From NCBI RefSeq assembly GCF_013410215.1, contig NZ_JACCFQ010000001.1:2790001-2854000 (forward strand): a DNA stretch of 64,000 bases, given 5' to 3'. Shown here in pieces: positions 17,236 through 35,159 of this stretch. The notes beneath the pieces were generated by a model. That model was not told the DNA's origin and searched no databases. It saw only the letters and a program-made list of their open reading frames with translations. Positions within the stretch are counted from its first letter, which is position 1. Each line of letters begins with the position of its first letter. The position numbers and the translations under genes are program-made. The DNA comes from Nesterenkonia sandarakina (GTDB taxonomy: Bacteria; Actinomycetota; Actinomycetes; Actinomycetales; Micrococcaceae).

Positions 17236-18753
17236 ATGATCTCCCACCACGTCCGGGTCTACCGCAGCGACGAGAACCTTTCCCGGGCCGACCAGCTCGC
17301 CTGGAAGATCGCCCAGGTCGCCGTCGACCCGGTGGAGGTCGACCCCGAGGTCACCGAGATGGTGATCAACCGGATCATCGACAACGCCTCCGTGGCGGTG
17401 GCCTCGCTGAACCGCGCCCCGATCATCGCCGCCCGCGCCCAGGCGTTGGACCACTCGGTCTCTGCCAACGGCTCCGGAGCCTCCATCTTCGGCATCGAGA
17501 CCAAGTCCAGCCCCGAGTGGGCGGCATGGGCCAACGGCGTCGCAGTCCGTGAACTGGACTACCACGACACCTTCCTGGCCGCCGAGTACTCCCACCCCGG
17601 AGACAACATCCCCGCCGTCCTCGCCGTGGCCCAGCACACCGGCGCCTCCGGTGCGGAGCTGATCCGCGGGATCGCCACCGGCTACGAGATCCAGGTGGAC
17701 CTGGTGAAGGCGATCTCGCTGCACAAGCACAAGATCGACCATGTCGCCCACCTCGGGCCCTCCGCCGCCGCCGGCATCGGCACCCTGCTGAACCTCGACG
17801 CCGAGACGATCTTCCAGGCCTTGGGCCAGGCGCTGCACACCACCACCGCCACCCGCCAGTCCCGCAAGGGCGAGATCTCCACCTGGAAGGCCCACGCCCC
17901 GGCCTTCGCCGCGAAGATGGCGGTCGAGGCGGTGGACCGGGCGATGCGCGGTCAGACCTCTCCGGTGCCGATCTACGAGGGCGAGGACGGGGTCATCGCC
18001 TGGCTGCTCGACGGGCCGGAGGCCTCCTACCAGGTCCCGCTGCCCGAGCGCGGGGAGTCCAAGCGCGCGATCCTGGACACCTACACCAAGGAGCACTCCG
18101 CGGAGTACCAGGCGCAGGCCTGGATCGACCTCGCCCGCCGGCTGCACCACGCCCACCCCGAGGCCACCGATCCGGCCCAGGTGGAGTCGGTGCTGATCCG
18201 CACCAGCCACCACACGCACTATGTGATCGGATCCGGAGCGAACGACCCGCAGAAATACGATCCCACCGCGTCGCGGGAGACGCTGGATCACTCCATCCCG
18301 TATATCTTCACCGTCGCGCTGCAGGACGGCGCCTGGCACCACGTGGACTCCTACACCCCGGAGCGCGCCCAGCGCGAGGACACCGTGGCCCTGTGGCACA
18401 AGGTCACCACCGAGGAGGACCCGGAGTGGACCCGGCGGTATCACTCCACCGATATCGCGGAGAAGGCCTTTGGCGGATCCGTGGAGATCCGGCTGCGCAA
18501 CGGTGAGGTGATCACCGATGAGATCGCCGTCGCCGATGCCCACCCGCTGGGCGCGCGGCCCTTCGCGCGGGAACAGTACATCGCCAAGTTCCGCACCCTG
18601 GCAGAACCAGTGATCGCCGAGGCCGAGATCGCACGATTCCTGGGCGCCGTGGAGAGCCTCGAGACGCTCGCCGCGGGTGAGCTGGATCAGCTCAACATCC
18701 TCGCGGCCACCGGGGTCATCCACCCCTCCGCCGGACCGAAGGGACTGTTCTAG
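17236..18753 (+). CDS. prpD: 2-methylcitrate dehydratase
   Basis: A 505-residue enzyme of the MmgE/PrpD family that dehydrates 2-methylcitrate to 2-methylaconitate. Typical stretches are [51 protein letters not shown] in variant form, and [35 protein letters not shown] lies ahead of the ATG. The gene precedes prpB by 3 bp. No AcnD or PrpF is present, so the next step (2-methylaconitate to 2-methylisocitrate) would use the housekeeping aconitase. Confidence 0.94.
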   Translation: MISHHVRVYRSDENLSRADQLAWKIAQVAVDPVEVDPEVTEMVINRIIDNASVAVASLNRAPIIAARAQALDHSVSANGSGASIFGIETKSSPEWAAWANGVAVRELDYHDTFLAAEYSHPGDNIPAVLAVAQHTGASGAELIRGIATGYEIQVDLVKAISLHKHKIDHVAHLGPSAAAGIGTLLNLDAETIFQALGQALHTTTATRQSRKGEISTWKAHAPAFAAKMAVEAVDRAMRGQTSPVPIYEGEDGVIAWLLDGPEASYQVPLPERGESKRAILDTYTKEHSAEYQAQAWIDLARRLHHAHPEATDPAQVESVLIRTSHHTHYVIGSGANDPQKYDPTASRETLDHSIPYIFTVALQDGAWHHVDSYTPERAQREDTVALWHKVTTEEDPEWTRRYHSTDIAEKAFGGSVEIRLRNGEVITDEIAVADAHPLGARPFAREQYIAKFRTLAEPVIAEAEIARFLGAVESLETLAAGELDQLNILAATGVIHPSAGPKGLF

Positions 18754-18756
18754 GCC

Positions 18757-19674
18757 ATGTTGTACTCCACCATCACCCCGGCGCAGAAGCGGATCGACCT
18801 GCGCGCCATGCTCACCCCCGGGGCGGCGCGCCAGTTCCCGGGCACCTTCACCCCGCTCTCGGCGCCCCTGATCGAGCAGAAGGGCTTCGACGGCATCTAC
18901 ATCTCCGGTGCGGTGCTGGCCAATGAACTGGGCCTGCCCGACATCGGACTGACCACGCTCAGCGAGGTCGCCCAGCGGGCCGGTCAGATCGCCCGCGCCA
19001 CGAACCTCCCGGCCCTGGTCGACGCCGACACCGGATTCGGGGAACCGATGAACGTGGCCCGCTCGGTCCAGGAGCTTGAGGACGCCGGGCTGGCGGGCTG
19101 CCACATCGAGGATCAGTTCAATCCCAAGCGCTGCGGACACCTGGACGGGAAGAACCTGGTGGACCTGCAGACCGCGACCCAGCGAGTCGCCGCTGCCGCC
19201 CGCGGACGCCGCGACGAGAACTTCCTGATCATGGCGCGCACCGATCTGCGCGCCGTCGAGGGTCTCGACGCTGCGATCGACCGGGCCAAGGCCCTGGTCG
19301 ACGCCGGGGCCGATGCGATCTTCCCGGAGGCCATGAAGGACCTCGGCGAGTTCGCCGCGGTCTGTGCGGCGGTGGATGTCCCGGTGCTCGCGAACATGAC
19401 CGAGTTCGGGAAGTCTCCGCTGTTCACCCGGTCCGAGCTGGCCGAGACCGGTGTGGCGATGGTGATCTACCCGGTGACCTCGCTGCGCACCGCGATGGGC
19501 GCGATCGAACGCACCCTGGACGTCTTGGCCGCTGAAGGTTCCCAGCAGGCGGCGGTGGATCAGATGATGACCCGGGCACGGCTCTACGAATTGGTGGACT
19601 ACGAGGGGTACAACGCCTTCGACACCGGGATCTTCAACTTCGACGTCCCGGACGCCCACGGCACCAAGCACTGA
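18757..19674 (+). CDS. prpB: 2-methylisocitrate lyase
   Basis: A 305-residue enzyme of the isocitrate lyase/PEP mutase family. The active-site loop is KRCGHLDGK; metal and substrate contacts lie in VDADTGFGEP and HIEDQFNPK. It cleaves 2-methylisocitrate to pyruvate and succinate, the energy-yielding end of the methylcitrate cycle. It is 3 bp behind prpD and 31 bp before the prpC start, so all three are co-transcribed. An ATG at 18757 directly follows the prpD stop; GGACCGAAGGGA serves as its ribosome binding site. Confidence 0.95.
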   Translation: MLYSTITPAQKRIDLRAMLTPGAARQFPGTFTPLSAPLIEQKGFDGIYISGAVLANELGLPDIGLTTLSEVAQRAGQIARATNLPALVDADTGFGEPMNVARSVQELEDAGLAGCHIEDQFNPKRCGHLDGKNLVDLQTATQRVAAAARGRRDENFLIMARTDLRAVEGLDAAIDRAKALVDAGADAIFPEAMKDLGEFAAVCAAVDVPVLANMTEFGKSPLFTRSELAETGVAMVIYPVTSLRTAMGAIERTLDVLAAEGSQQAAVDQMMTRARLYELVDYEGYNAFDTGIFNFDVPDAHGTKH

Positions 19675-19705
19675 ACACCCTGCAATGACCCCAAGGAGGT
19701 CACTG

Positions 19706-20839
19706 ATGACCGAAGAGATCCACAAGGGCCTGGCGGGTGTGGTCGCTGATCACACCGCCGTCTCGAAGGTGAACCCCGAATCCAACTCGCTGCTCTACCG
19801 GGGATACCCGGTCCAGCAGCTCGCCGCGGAGCTGGCCTTCGAGGAGGTGGCGCTGCTGCTCTGGAACGGGGAGCTCCCCGATGCGGCGCAGAAGGAGGAG
19901 TTCCGCGCCTTCGAACGCTCGCACCGGGCGCTGGATCCTCGGGTGAAGTCAGCGATCGACCTGCTGCCCCTGGACTGTCACCCGATGGACGTGGGGCGCA
20001 CCGCGGTCTCGGTCCTGGGTGCGAACCATCCGCTCTCCGAGGACTCATCCCCGGAGGCGGAGCTGACCAAGGCCAAGGAGCTCTTCGCCGCGTTCCCGGC
20101 CGTGGTCGCCTATGACCAGCGCCGACGTCGTCAGCTTCAGCTCGTCGAGCCGCGGGAGGATCTGGACTACTCGCAGAACTTCCTCTGGATGACCTTCGGC
20201 GAGGAGGCCCCCGAGGAGGTGGTCGACGCCTTCCGGGTCTCGATGGTGCTCTACGCCGAGCATTCCTTCAACGCCTCCACCTTCACCGCACGAGTGGTGA
20301 CCTCCACGCTGGCGGATCTGCACTCAGCCGTCACCGCCGCGATCGGCGCGCTGAAGGGCCCGCTGCACGGCGGCGCCAATGAGGCGGTGATGCATACCTT
20401 CGAGGAGATCGGCATCGACCCGGACGAGACCCGGGAGGAGGCCGCGGCCCGGGCCAAGGCCTGGATGGAACAGGCCCTGGCGGAGAAGCGCAAGGTGATG
20501 GGCTTCGGGCACCGGGTCTATAAGTCCGGTGACTCCCGGGTGCCCACCATGAAGCAGGCCCTGGACGCGATGGTCGACTACTACGGCCGCGGCGAGCTGA
20601 TGGGCCTCTACGACGGCCTCGAGGCCGCGATGGGTGAGGCGAAGAACATCCTGCCCAACCTGGACTACCCCGCCGGGCCGACCTACCACCTGATGGGCTT
20701 CGACACCGAGATGTTCACCCCGCTGTTCATCGCCGCCCGGATCACAGGCTGGACGGCGCATATCGCCGAGCAGCGCGCGAACAACGCGCTGATCCGCCCG
20801 CTGAGCGCCTATAACGGCCCGGAGGAGCGCCACCTCTGA
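19706..20839 (+). CDS. prpC: 2-methylcitrate synthase
   Basis: A 377-residue citrate synthase homolog that condenses propionyl-CoA with oxaloacetate. Catalytic regions are LHGGANEAVM and GFGHRVYKSGDSRVP. The short ~375-residue form and the prp context favour methylcitrate over citrate synthase. The ATG at 19706 has a perfect AAGGAGGT five bases upstream; a longer frame from 19685 lacks one. It is the last gene of the cluster, followed by GC-rich hairpins. Confidence 0.93.
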   Translation: MTEEIHKGLAGVVADHTAVSKVNPESNSLLYRGYPVQQLAAELAFEEVALLLWNGELPDAAQKEEFRAFERSHRALDPRVKSAIDLLPLDCHPMDVGRTAVSVLGANHPLSEDSSPEAELTKAKELFAAFPAVVAYDQRRRRQLQLVEPREDLDYSQNFLWMTFGEEAPEEVVDAFRVSMVLYAEHSFNASTFTARVVTSTLADLHSAVTAAIGALKGPLHGGANEAVMHTFEEIGIDPDETREEAAARAKAWMEQALAEKRKVMGFGHRVYKSGDSRVPTMKQALDAMVDYYGRGELMGLYDGLEAAMGEAKNILPNLDYPAGPTYHLMGFDTEMFTPLFIAARITGWTAHIAEQRANNALIRPLSAYNGPEERHL

Positions 20840-20944
20840 GGCTTGGCCTGAGTTCATGGCCGGCTCCGCATCCGTGGGGCGCGAACAGGTGGAATGGCGC
20901 ACGCAGCAGCCGGAATTCCGCCCGTTTGCGACCCAGGGATGGGG

Positions 20945-21008
20945 GCGGTCCCGTGGGAGACCGCTCAGCGGGCGGGGACTCAGCGGAAGCGGGCCCAGGA
21001 GGGCCCGC
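20945..21008. terminator. two GC hairpins between prpC and xerD
   Basis: Hairpin A pairs GCGGTC (20945–20950) with GACCGC (20959–20964). Hairpin B pairs GCGGGCCC (20989–20996) with GGGCCCGC (21001–21008) around AGGA and touches the xerD stop. They lie between convergent genes and probably terminate both transcripts. The motif GCTCAGCGGGCG occurs next to each. Confidence 0.55.
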
Positions 21009-22121
21009 TCAGCGGGCGCGCGGGTGGGCGATGGCGTAGCTCTCCTGCAGCGCCTCCGCGGTGACCTTGGTGTAGATCTGGGTGGTGGTCACCGAGGCGT
21101 GGCCGAGCATCTCTTGGACCAGCCGGATCCCGGCGCCTCCTTCGAGCAGGTGGGTCGCGCAGGAGTGGCGCAGCGTATGGGGAGAGACCTCCTGGGTGAT
21201 CTCCGCGGCGGCGGCGTGGGTCTGCAGCACGGTCCAGGCCGACTGCCGGGAGAGCCGGCCGCCGAGCTTGTTCAAGAACAGCCCGGGCGACGGCGCGCGG
21301 CGCCCGATCTTCGCGGCAAGGCCCGGCCGGCCGGCGGTGAGATAGTCGTTGATCGCCCGCTGCGCGTAGCGCCCCACCGGGACCATCCGCTGCTTGTTTC
21401 CCTTGCCGGTCACCCGCACGATCACCAGCCCGTCCGCCCCGCTGGAGCCTGCTGATGAGTCCGGATCAGCGGCCTCGCCCGACACCACCGCGGCTGCGCC
21501 CGGCGTCGTCGTCGCACTGTCCCCGACCGGGGCGGCACGGATCTCGTGGATGTCGTCGACGTCCAGGCTCACCGCCTCGGTGATCCGTGCCCCGGTGGCG
21601 TAGAGGAACTCCAGCAGCGCCCGGTCGCGGCGGCCCAGCTCGGTGTCGCGGCTGGGGGCATCGAGCAGACGCTGCACCTCGTCCACGCTGAGCGCCTTGG
21701 GCAGGGACTGGCGGGGCTTGGGGGCGGCCACATGTTTGGCCGGGTCATGGGTGGTCCGGCCCTCCCCCGCCCAGTAGCGGTGGGCGCCGCGCACGGAGGC
21801 CAGCACTCGGGCCATCGACCGTTGGGACAGGGCCGAGCCGCCGTCGTCGCCGGTGCTCAGTCGGTGCAGGAAGTCTGCGATCAGGGTCTCGTCGATGGTG
21901 CGCAGCTCGGTGATCCCACGCTCGAGCAGGAACGCGCCGTAGCGCAGCAGGTCGTTGCGGTAGGAGCTCAGCGTGTTCGCCGCGGACCCGCGCTCGATCC
22001 GCAGGTGGGTGAGGTAGTCCTCGATCTCTGGGCCTACTGACGAGGACGGCACCTCCGCGCGTCGCTGGAGGTGCCGTTCCCGTGCCTGCTCAGGAGCGGG
22101 GGTGCCGCCCTGGGTGGCCAT
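21009..22121 (-). CDS. xerD: site-specific tyrosine recombinase XerD
   Basis: A 370-residue recombinase that resolves chromosome dimers at dif with XerC. The N-terminal SAM-like domain starts at [23 protein letters not shown]. The catalytic domain has Arg in [10 protein letters not shown], His-x-x-Arg in [19 protein letters not shown], His in [14 protein letters not shown], and the Tyr nucleophile in that same motif. A ~45-residue Ala/Ser/Asp/Gly-rich insert after DVDDIHEIR interrupts the catalytic domain before [16 protein letters not shown]; it has no obvious DNA repeat. The chromosomal neighbours (pyrG, recN, tlyA) support XerD over a phage integrase. It starts 4 bp after the pyrG stop. 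Confidence 0.93.
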   Translation of the reverse strand: MATQGGTPAPEQARERHLQRRAEVPSSSVGPEIEDYLTHLRIERGSAANTLSSYRNDLLRYGAFLLERGITELRTIDETLIADFLHRLSTGDDGGSALSQRSMARVLASVRGAHRYWAGEGRTTHDPAKHVAAPKPRQSLPKALSVDEVQRLLDAPSRDTELGRRDRALLEFLYATGARITEAVSLDVDDIHEIRAAPVGDSATTTPGAAAVVSGEAADPDSSAGSSGADGLVIVRVTGKGNKQRMVPVGRYAQRAINDYLTAGRPGLAAKIGRRAPSPGLFLNKLGGRLSRQSAWTVLQTHAAAAEITQEVSPHTLRHSCATHLLEGGAGIRLVQEMLGHASVTTTQIYTKVTAEALQESYAIAHPRAR

Positions 22122-22125
22122 GACT

Positions 22126-25696
<3,571 letters not shown>

Positions 25697-25700
<4 letters not shown>

Positions 25701-26665
25701 CGCTGTGATGCCTCCCCTTGGTGGACCGTCTCGGAGCTCTCGACCTGGTTGGCGGGGTCTACGGGTCCGCGCCAACCGGTGGTCGGCAGGTTGAACTTGT
25801 CCACGAGTCGTTCCGAGAAGGGGGTCTGGTGGACTCGGGCGAGCAGAACTGGCTCGGCGGAGCGGGTGACCTCCACCCGGGAGCCCGGGGGCAGCTCCAT
25901 GAAGCGTCGGCCGTCGCACCAGAGCACGCCCTGTTCGTCCTCGCGCTGGAGCACCTCCACGGCCATGATCGAGTCCGGATCCGCGACCAGCGGCCGGGAG
26001 AAGAGGGCGTGGGCGGAGATCGGCACCATCACCAATGCTTGGACCTCTGGCCAGACCACCGGTCCGCCGGCGGAGAATGCATAGGCAGTGGAGCCCGTCG
26101 GCGTGGCCATGACGACGCCGTCGCAGCCGAAGGCGGAGACGGGCCGGCCGTCGATCTCGATGATCAGATCGATCATGCGTTCCCGGGACTGCTTCTCGAT
26201 GCTGGCCTCGTTGAGCGCCCAGCTGCTGCCGACGTGGCGTCCGGCGTGCCAGACCTGCACGTCCAGGGCCATGCGGCGCTCCACGGTGTAGTTCTGATCC
26301 ACCACCCATTGCACCGAGGCGTCGAGCTCAGTGCGCTCCGACTCGGCGAGGAACCCGACGTGGCCCAGGTTGACCCCCATCAGCGGAAGTCCCGCACCCC
26401 GCACCAGGTCCGCGGCGCGCAGGATGGACCCGTCACCGCCGAGCACCATCCCGACCTCGCACCTGGACAGCGGGACGTCACGTTCGGCCACCCCCAGCGG
26501 GATGTCGCGCATCCGCTCTCCGATGACATGGCTCAAGGAGGCGATGTCCCGCTCCAGCATCACGGGGCGCAGGCCGGCGCTGTGCAGCCGGTGTGCCACG
26601 GTGACAGCCGCGTCCACGGCGTCACGCCGACCCGTATGCGCAAGCAGCAGGATCTCTCTGGTCAT
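25697..26665 (-). CDS. nadK: NAD kinase
   Basis: A 322-residue enzyme that phosphorylates NAD to NADP. It contains the GGDGS catalytic motif (MVLGGDGSILRAADL), GVNLGHVGFLAE, the NE-type stretch ALNEASIEK and the ribose/adenine contact TPTGSTAYAFSAGGP. The ATG at 26665 has GAAGGAGG at ideal distance; the open frame to 26746 is not used. It lies 10 bp behind tlyA and overlaps recN, the usual tlyA–nadK–recN order of actinobacteria. Confidence 0.95.
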
Positions 26666-26675
26666 GGAGCCTCCT

Positions 26676-27485
26676 TCAGTCGAACTCGACCGACCCCAGC
26701 CTATCGCTCCTGAGCTTCTCTGCTTCGGCGCCGGTGGAGAGAGCATGTTCGCTGCGGCGCAGGTGAAGGAAGAACTCCACGTTCCCGTCCTGGCCGGGCA
26801 GCCCGGAGCGGTGGACGTCGATCAGCTGCAGGTGCAGCTCCTGGGCTGCCAGGAGGACCCCTTCCACGGCCTCGCGGCGCTGCATCGGGCTGGAGACCAC
26901 GCCGGTGCGGCCGAGTCGTTCCCGGCCCACTTCGAACTGGGGCTTGACCATGAGCAGCAGATCGGCGTCATCCGCGGCCTGCCCGGCCAGCGGTGCCAGC
27001 ACCAGGCGCAGGGAGATGAAGGAGAGGTCTGCGACGATCAGGTCGAAGGTCTCGCCGAGCTCACCTGGCCGGAGATGGCGCAGGTTCAGCCCTTCGTGGT
27101 TGTGCACCCTCGGATCAGCGGCCAGGGAGGGGTGCAGCTGGTCATGGCCGACGTCGACGGCGACCACGCTGTCTGCGCCTCGTTCCAGGAGCACCTGGGT
27201 GAACCCCCCGGTGGAGGCTCCCGCGTCCAGGCAGCGTCGCCCTTGCACCTGGATCTGCGGGGATGAGGTCAGGGCACCATCGAGCTTGTGCGCGGAGCGA
27301 CTGACCCAGTGGTCCTGCCCGGACACCACGATGTGCTGCCCTTGCGCCACGGACGTGGAGGCGCGCACCACGACCTTGCCCTCCACGCTGACCTGACCCT
27401 GAGTGATCAGCTGGGCAGCGCGGGTGCGACTGGGGACCAGTCCGCGGGCGACCATGGCCTTGTCCAGTCGCAGCGAGTCACTCAT
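26676..27485 (-). CDS. tlyA: TlyA rRNA 2'-O-methyltransferase
   Basis: A 269-residue protein with an N-terminal S4 RNA-binding domain (LRLDKAMVARGLVPSRTRAAQLITQGQVSV) and a Rossmann methyltransferase domain. The SAM-binding motif is CLDAGASTGGFTQVLLERGA; further motifs are VDVGHDQLHP and LIVADLSFISLRLVL. TlyA methylates the 2'-hydroxyl of cytidines in 16S and, in the longer form, 23S rRNA; in mycobacteria its loss gives capreomycin resistance. Its start overlaps the upstream small ORF by 4 nt (ATGA). Confidence 0.94.
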   Translation of the reverse strand: MSDSLRLDKAMVARGLVPSRTRAAQLITQGQVSVEGKVVVRASTSVAQGQHIVVSGQDHWVSRSAHKLDGALTSSPQIQVQGRRCLDAGASTGGFTQVLLERGADSVVAVDVGHDQLHPSLAADPRVHNHEGLNLRHLRPGELGETFDLIVADLSFISLRLVLAPLAGQAADDADLLLMVKPQFEVGRERLGRTGVVSSPMQRREAVEGVLLAAQELHLQLIDVHRSGLPGQDGNVEFFLHLRRSEHALSTGAEAEKLRSDRLGSVEFD

Positions 27486-27715
27486 CGTGACTCATCAGCG
27501 GTTCGTTTCAGCCGCTGGTTGAGTTCTTGGACGAGCGTCTCGGCGTGGGCGATCTCGGATTCCAGCTCGGCGACGCTGAGCTGCGCGGAACCTGAGCTCG
27601 GCTGATGCGGCTCGTGCCCAGCCGGTGTGTCTTTGGCTGGTGTGTCTTCAGCCGGCGTGTCTTCGGCTGGTGCGGGCTCAGGGAGCGCGCCCTGCCGGTG
27701 CTGCTCTGCGCTCAT
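27482..27715 (-). CDS. 77-aa small protein with pentapeptide repeats and coiled coil
   Basis: A small gene locked between two 4-nt overlaps: its ATG overlaps the stop of the HAD gene (ATGA) and its TGA overlaps the tlyA start (ATGA). That makes translation very likely. Residues ~16–33 are a repeat (PAEDT/PAEDT/PAKDT/PAGHE) made by a 15-bp DNA tandem repeat. Residues ~46–72 (LSVAELESEIAHAETLVQEL and on) form a heptad-rich coiled coil of the length seen in small dimerising proteins such as the exonuclease VII small subunit, though no family match is claimed. The function is unknown; the position hints at a role tied to TlyA or the HAD phosphatase. Confidence 0.8.
   Translation of the reverse strand: MSAEQHRQGALPEPAPAEDTPAEDTPAKDTPAGHEPHQPSSGSAQLSVAELESEIAHAETLVQELNQRLKRTADESR
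27621..27680. repeat. 15-bp in-frame tandem repeat in the 77-aa small gene
   Basis: Four 15-bp units start at 27621, 27636, 27651 and 27666. The first three share GCYGGYGTGTCTTYR; the fourth is degenerate. They encode repeats of PAEDT/PAKDT on the minus strand. Confidence 0.85.
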
Positions 27716-28539
27716 GTGTCGGTGTGCTCCTGCAGCGCGTGGTGAGTTCCGTCGAAGAGCCGTTTCAGGTCCGTCAGGATCCAGTCCGGTCGCATCGAGC
27801 CCTCCGCTTCCCGCGCGGTGGTCTCGGTGTCGATCCCGGTCAGCACCAGTGCGGTGTCGAACCCGGCCCGGTTGCCACCGAGCACATCGGTGTCCAGGCG
27901 GTCTCCGATGACCAGCGGGTTCTGCATCTGCAGGGCGGCCGCAGCCTGGGTGAACATGACCGGCTCCGGTTTTCCCGCCGCCACGGGGGACGTCCCGGTG
28001 GCGCGTCCCACCGCTTCCACCAGAGCGCCGTTGCCGGGGGCGATGCCGTGTTCTCGGGGGATGCTGAGGTCGAGGTTGGTGGCGAACCACTGGGCGCCGT
28101 TGTTCACGGCGTAGGCCGTCTCGGCAAGGTCAGACCACCCCAGCGCCGGGTCGAAGCCCTGGATCACGGCTGCAGGTTCTTCGGCTGCCGAGTCCACGAC
28201 CCGGAAACCGGCCTGCTCCACCAGTGTGCGCAGATACCCGCTGCCGGTGACCAATACCGCAGCTCCGGGCTGCAGTGCGCCTCCGAGCAGGCTGACCCCG
28301 GCGGGGGCAGATCCGAAGACCTCTTCGGTGCGTGCCGGGATGCCGAGCTCGGTCAGGTGCGCCGCCACCTGCTCGGCGGAGCGTGAGGCGTTGTTGGTGA
28401 CATAGCCGCGCCGAACACCGCGCTGCACCAGCTCCTCAACCGCCTGGGCAGCTCCGGGGATGGCGTGTGGACCGGCGTAGAGGACCCCGTCAAGGTCGAA
28501 GAGCACGCCGTCGTAGGAGTCCAGGAGACTCACGCTCAT
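27712..28539 (-). CDS. HAD-IIA family phosphatase (NagD-like)
   Basis: A 275-residue haloacid dehalogenase-superfamily hydrolase of subclass IIA. Motif I is LFDLDGVLYAGPHAIPGA, motif II YVTNNASRS, the lysine of motif III lies in AAGKPEPVMF and motif IV is IGDRLDTDVLGGNRAG. Members dephosphorylate sugar phosphates, nucleotides or phosphoglycolate; the exact substrate cannot be assigned. The first gene downstream of the TPR-like gene, it overlaps that gene's stop by 4 nt and the 77-aa gene's start by 4 nt. Confidence 0.9.
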   Translation of the reverse strand: MSVSLLDSYDGVLFDLDGVLYAGPHAIPGAAQAVEELVQRGVRRGYVTNNASRSAEQVAAHLTELGIPARTEEVFGSAPAGVSLLGGALQPGAAVLVTGSGYLRTLVEQAGFRVVDSAAEEPAAVIQGFDPALGWSDLAETAYAVNNGAQWFATNLDLSIPREHGIAPGNGALVEAVGRATGTSPVAAGKPEPVMFTQAAAALQMQNPLVIGDRLDTDVLGGNRAGFDTALVLTGIDTETTAREAEGSMRPDWILTDLKRLFDGTHHALQEHTDT

Positions 28540-29396
28540 GGACGGCCCCCGCGACGTCGGTCACCGTCACGGCCCTGCTCACGGCCCTGGCCTCGGCCCT
28601 TGCCGTGTCCCAGGACGTCCTTGACCTTGGGCAGGTCTGCCGGTTCGTCATCGAAGTCGAAGATCTCGGGGTCCTCGAAGGCGCCGGAGCCCAGCGCGCG
28701 TTCAGCGGCGAAGGCCTGCTCGCGCCAACGCTGCGCCTCCTCTTCACGGCCGACGGTCTCCAGGGAGGCGGCGTAGGCGGTGAACAGCCGTGGTGAGAAG
28801 CTGAAGGCGCGGTTGATGTCCAGCTCTGGGACCTCCAGTGCGGAGAGTGCAGAGGCATGATCCCCGAGGTCGGAGTAGGCACCGGAGACGACCATCGCCA
28901 TCTCGGCGCGGACCGGACCGGTGAGTGCCGCGACCTCTTCAGACTGGGACAGCTCGATGGCCTTCTCCGGCCGGCCGAGACCACGCTCACAGTCGGCCAG
29001 GACGGGCAGGTGGGTCTGATCCCCGCTGATCCGCCGGTAGGTGCGCAGCTCCCGCAGCGCCTCCGCGAAGTCTCCGGCCGCATAGGCGGTCAGGCCCACA
29101 GCCTCCCGGACGATTCCAAGTCGACCGCCGCGACGCGACGCGGCCAGAGCATGCTGAAACGCGATCTCCGGGGCGATGTCGACGAGGCGACCCGCCATCA
29201 CCAGGTGCTTCGCCACCCAGGGGCGGTTCGTGTCATCCAGGGTGCGCAGCTGCAGCAGCGCTGCTCGATCCAGTTCCTTGCCGGTGACATCTTCATCGAT
29301 CTCGGGAGACCGCATGCGATCGTCGCTGTTGGAGCGGCGGAGGTCACGCGGATTGCGTGCAGGCCGTGGACGGTCGCCGTAGGACTCTTCGTGCAT
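28536..29396 (-). CDS. TPR-like repeat protein, function unknown
   Basis: A 286-residue cytosolic protein. A basic, disordered head (to about residue 45) is followed by helical-pair repeats such as AVGLTAYAAGDFAEALRELR, LADCERGLGRPEKAIELSQ and VVSGAYSDLGDHASALSALE, which resemble tetratricopeptide repeats. The tail is an Asp/Glu patch followed by GKGRGQGREQGRDGDRRRGG, a possible RNA-binding basic segment. The ATG at 29396 is preferred; AGGAG lies 13 bases upstream. It heads the minus-strand operon through HAD, the 77-aa gene, tlyA, nadK, recN, pyrG and xerD. TPR proteins scaffold other proteins; the partner is unknown. Confidence 0.78.
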   Translation of the reverse strand: MHEESYGDRPRPARNPRDLRRSNSDDRMRSPEIDEDVTGKELDRAALLQLRTLDDTNRPWVAKHLVMAGRLVDIAPEIAFQHALAASRRGGRLGIVREAVGLTAYAAGDFAEALRELRTYRRISGDQTHLPVLADCERGLGRPEKAIELSQSEEVAALTGPVRAEMAMVVSGAYSDLGDHASALSALEVPELDINRAFSFSPRLFTAYAASLETVGREEEAQRWREQAFAAERALGSGAFEDPEIFDFDDEPADLPKVKDVLGHGKGRGQGREQGRDGDRRRGGRP

Positions 29397-29565
29397 GGGT
29401 TTTCTGGTTCTCCTTAGAAGACGTGCGCAGGGTCGTCTCAGGATACCGCTTCGGTGTCGATGAGCGTCCTGGCGGACATGACGGCACCCGCTGCTGTGTG
29501 AACCGCGCCGCAGGAAGCCCGGGCGCCAGAGAGACGGGCTCAAAGCCGTGGTAAATCCGGGAAAA

Positions 29566-29577
29566 GTATCCGGATAC
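29566..29577. other. 12-bp perfect palindrome GTATCCGGATAC
   Basis: A perfect palindrome four bases beyond the rrn terminator hairpin and 170 bp upstream of the TPR-like gene. It may be an operator or promoter element for that operon, or the tail of the terminator. Confidence 0.4.
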
Positions 29578-29580
29578 AGG

Positions 29581-29614
29581 TCAAGCCCGGACCCCCGCAG
29601 GGGACCGGGCTTGA
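29581..29614 (-). terminator. terminator of the rrn operon
   Basis: Arms TCAAGCCCGG (29581–29590) and CCGGGCTTGA (29605–29614) are perfectly complementary, with further pairing of the inner GACCCCC/GGGGACC bases. The hairpin begins 20 bases after the 3' end of 5S rRNA on the transcribed strand. Confidence 0.8.
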
Positions 29615-29633
29615 ACCCTCTTTACTAAATAGT

Positions 29634-29752
29634 GTCCGGCGGCGACCTACTCTCCCACACACTCCAGTGTGCAGTACCATCGGCGCAGTGGGCCTTAGCT
29701 TCCGGGTTCGGGATGGGACCGGGCGTTTCCCCCACGCTATGACCGCCGTAAC
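29634..29752 (-). rRNA. rrf: 5S ribosomal RNA
   Basis: Read on the minus strand it starts GTTACGGCGGTCATAGCGTG and ends GTAGGTCGCCGCCGGAC; the two ends pair. The middle contains the conserved CCCATCCCGAACCCGGAAGC and GCGCCGATGGTACTGC. About 119 nt, the usual length. Ends are accurate to a few bases. Confidence 0.95.
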
Positions 29753-30067
29753 TCTAGAACAACACCATGACTGTTTTCCCACACCACCACACACCCCAAA
29801 CATCTGGGCTCTTGTGGTGGGGTACTCACCGGTGCTGTAAACCTAAACTCACAACAACACTCTTCACTTATCCCCCACACCACCAGCCCCTCGAACACTC
29901 GAGGAACCAGCACACATGGGGGTCTGACCTGACCCACACCACCACCAACAGGCCCCTCAAAAAGAGAGGGCGCGGTGGTGTTGTGGGGTTGTTGGCAGAG
30001 AACCGCCTAGTGGACGCGAACACGCAGTGTTCTAATGAAACTCACCGAGCACACTTGATAAGTGTGG
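29753..30067 (-). other. 23S–5S spacer, no gene
   Basis: About 315 bases of transcribed spacer, long for this position. It is rich in CCACCAC runs (on the plus strand) and contains a small hairpin CCTCGA/TCGAGG near 29897–29912. No tRNA or credible ORF was seen; the short ORFs here lack support. Confidence 0.75.

Positions 30068-35159
<5,092 letters not shown>

Noticed and set aside
17155-19725. Very long (856 codons) open frame on the minus strand, and similar long antisense frames, e.g. 37334–39589 (+) and 697–2169 (+)
   Set aside because: They are antisense shadows of prpD/prpB, helD and the solute-binding protein. In high-GC DNA the opposite strand often lacks stops. Their translations are low-complexity and match no family.
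21009-22121. Tyrosine recombinase as a sign of a prophage or integrative element
   Set aside because: Motifs and neighbours (pyrG, recN, nadK, tlyA) are those of chromosomal XerD. No phage genes or attachment repeats were seen.
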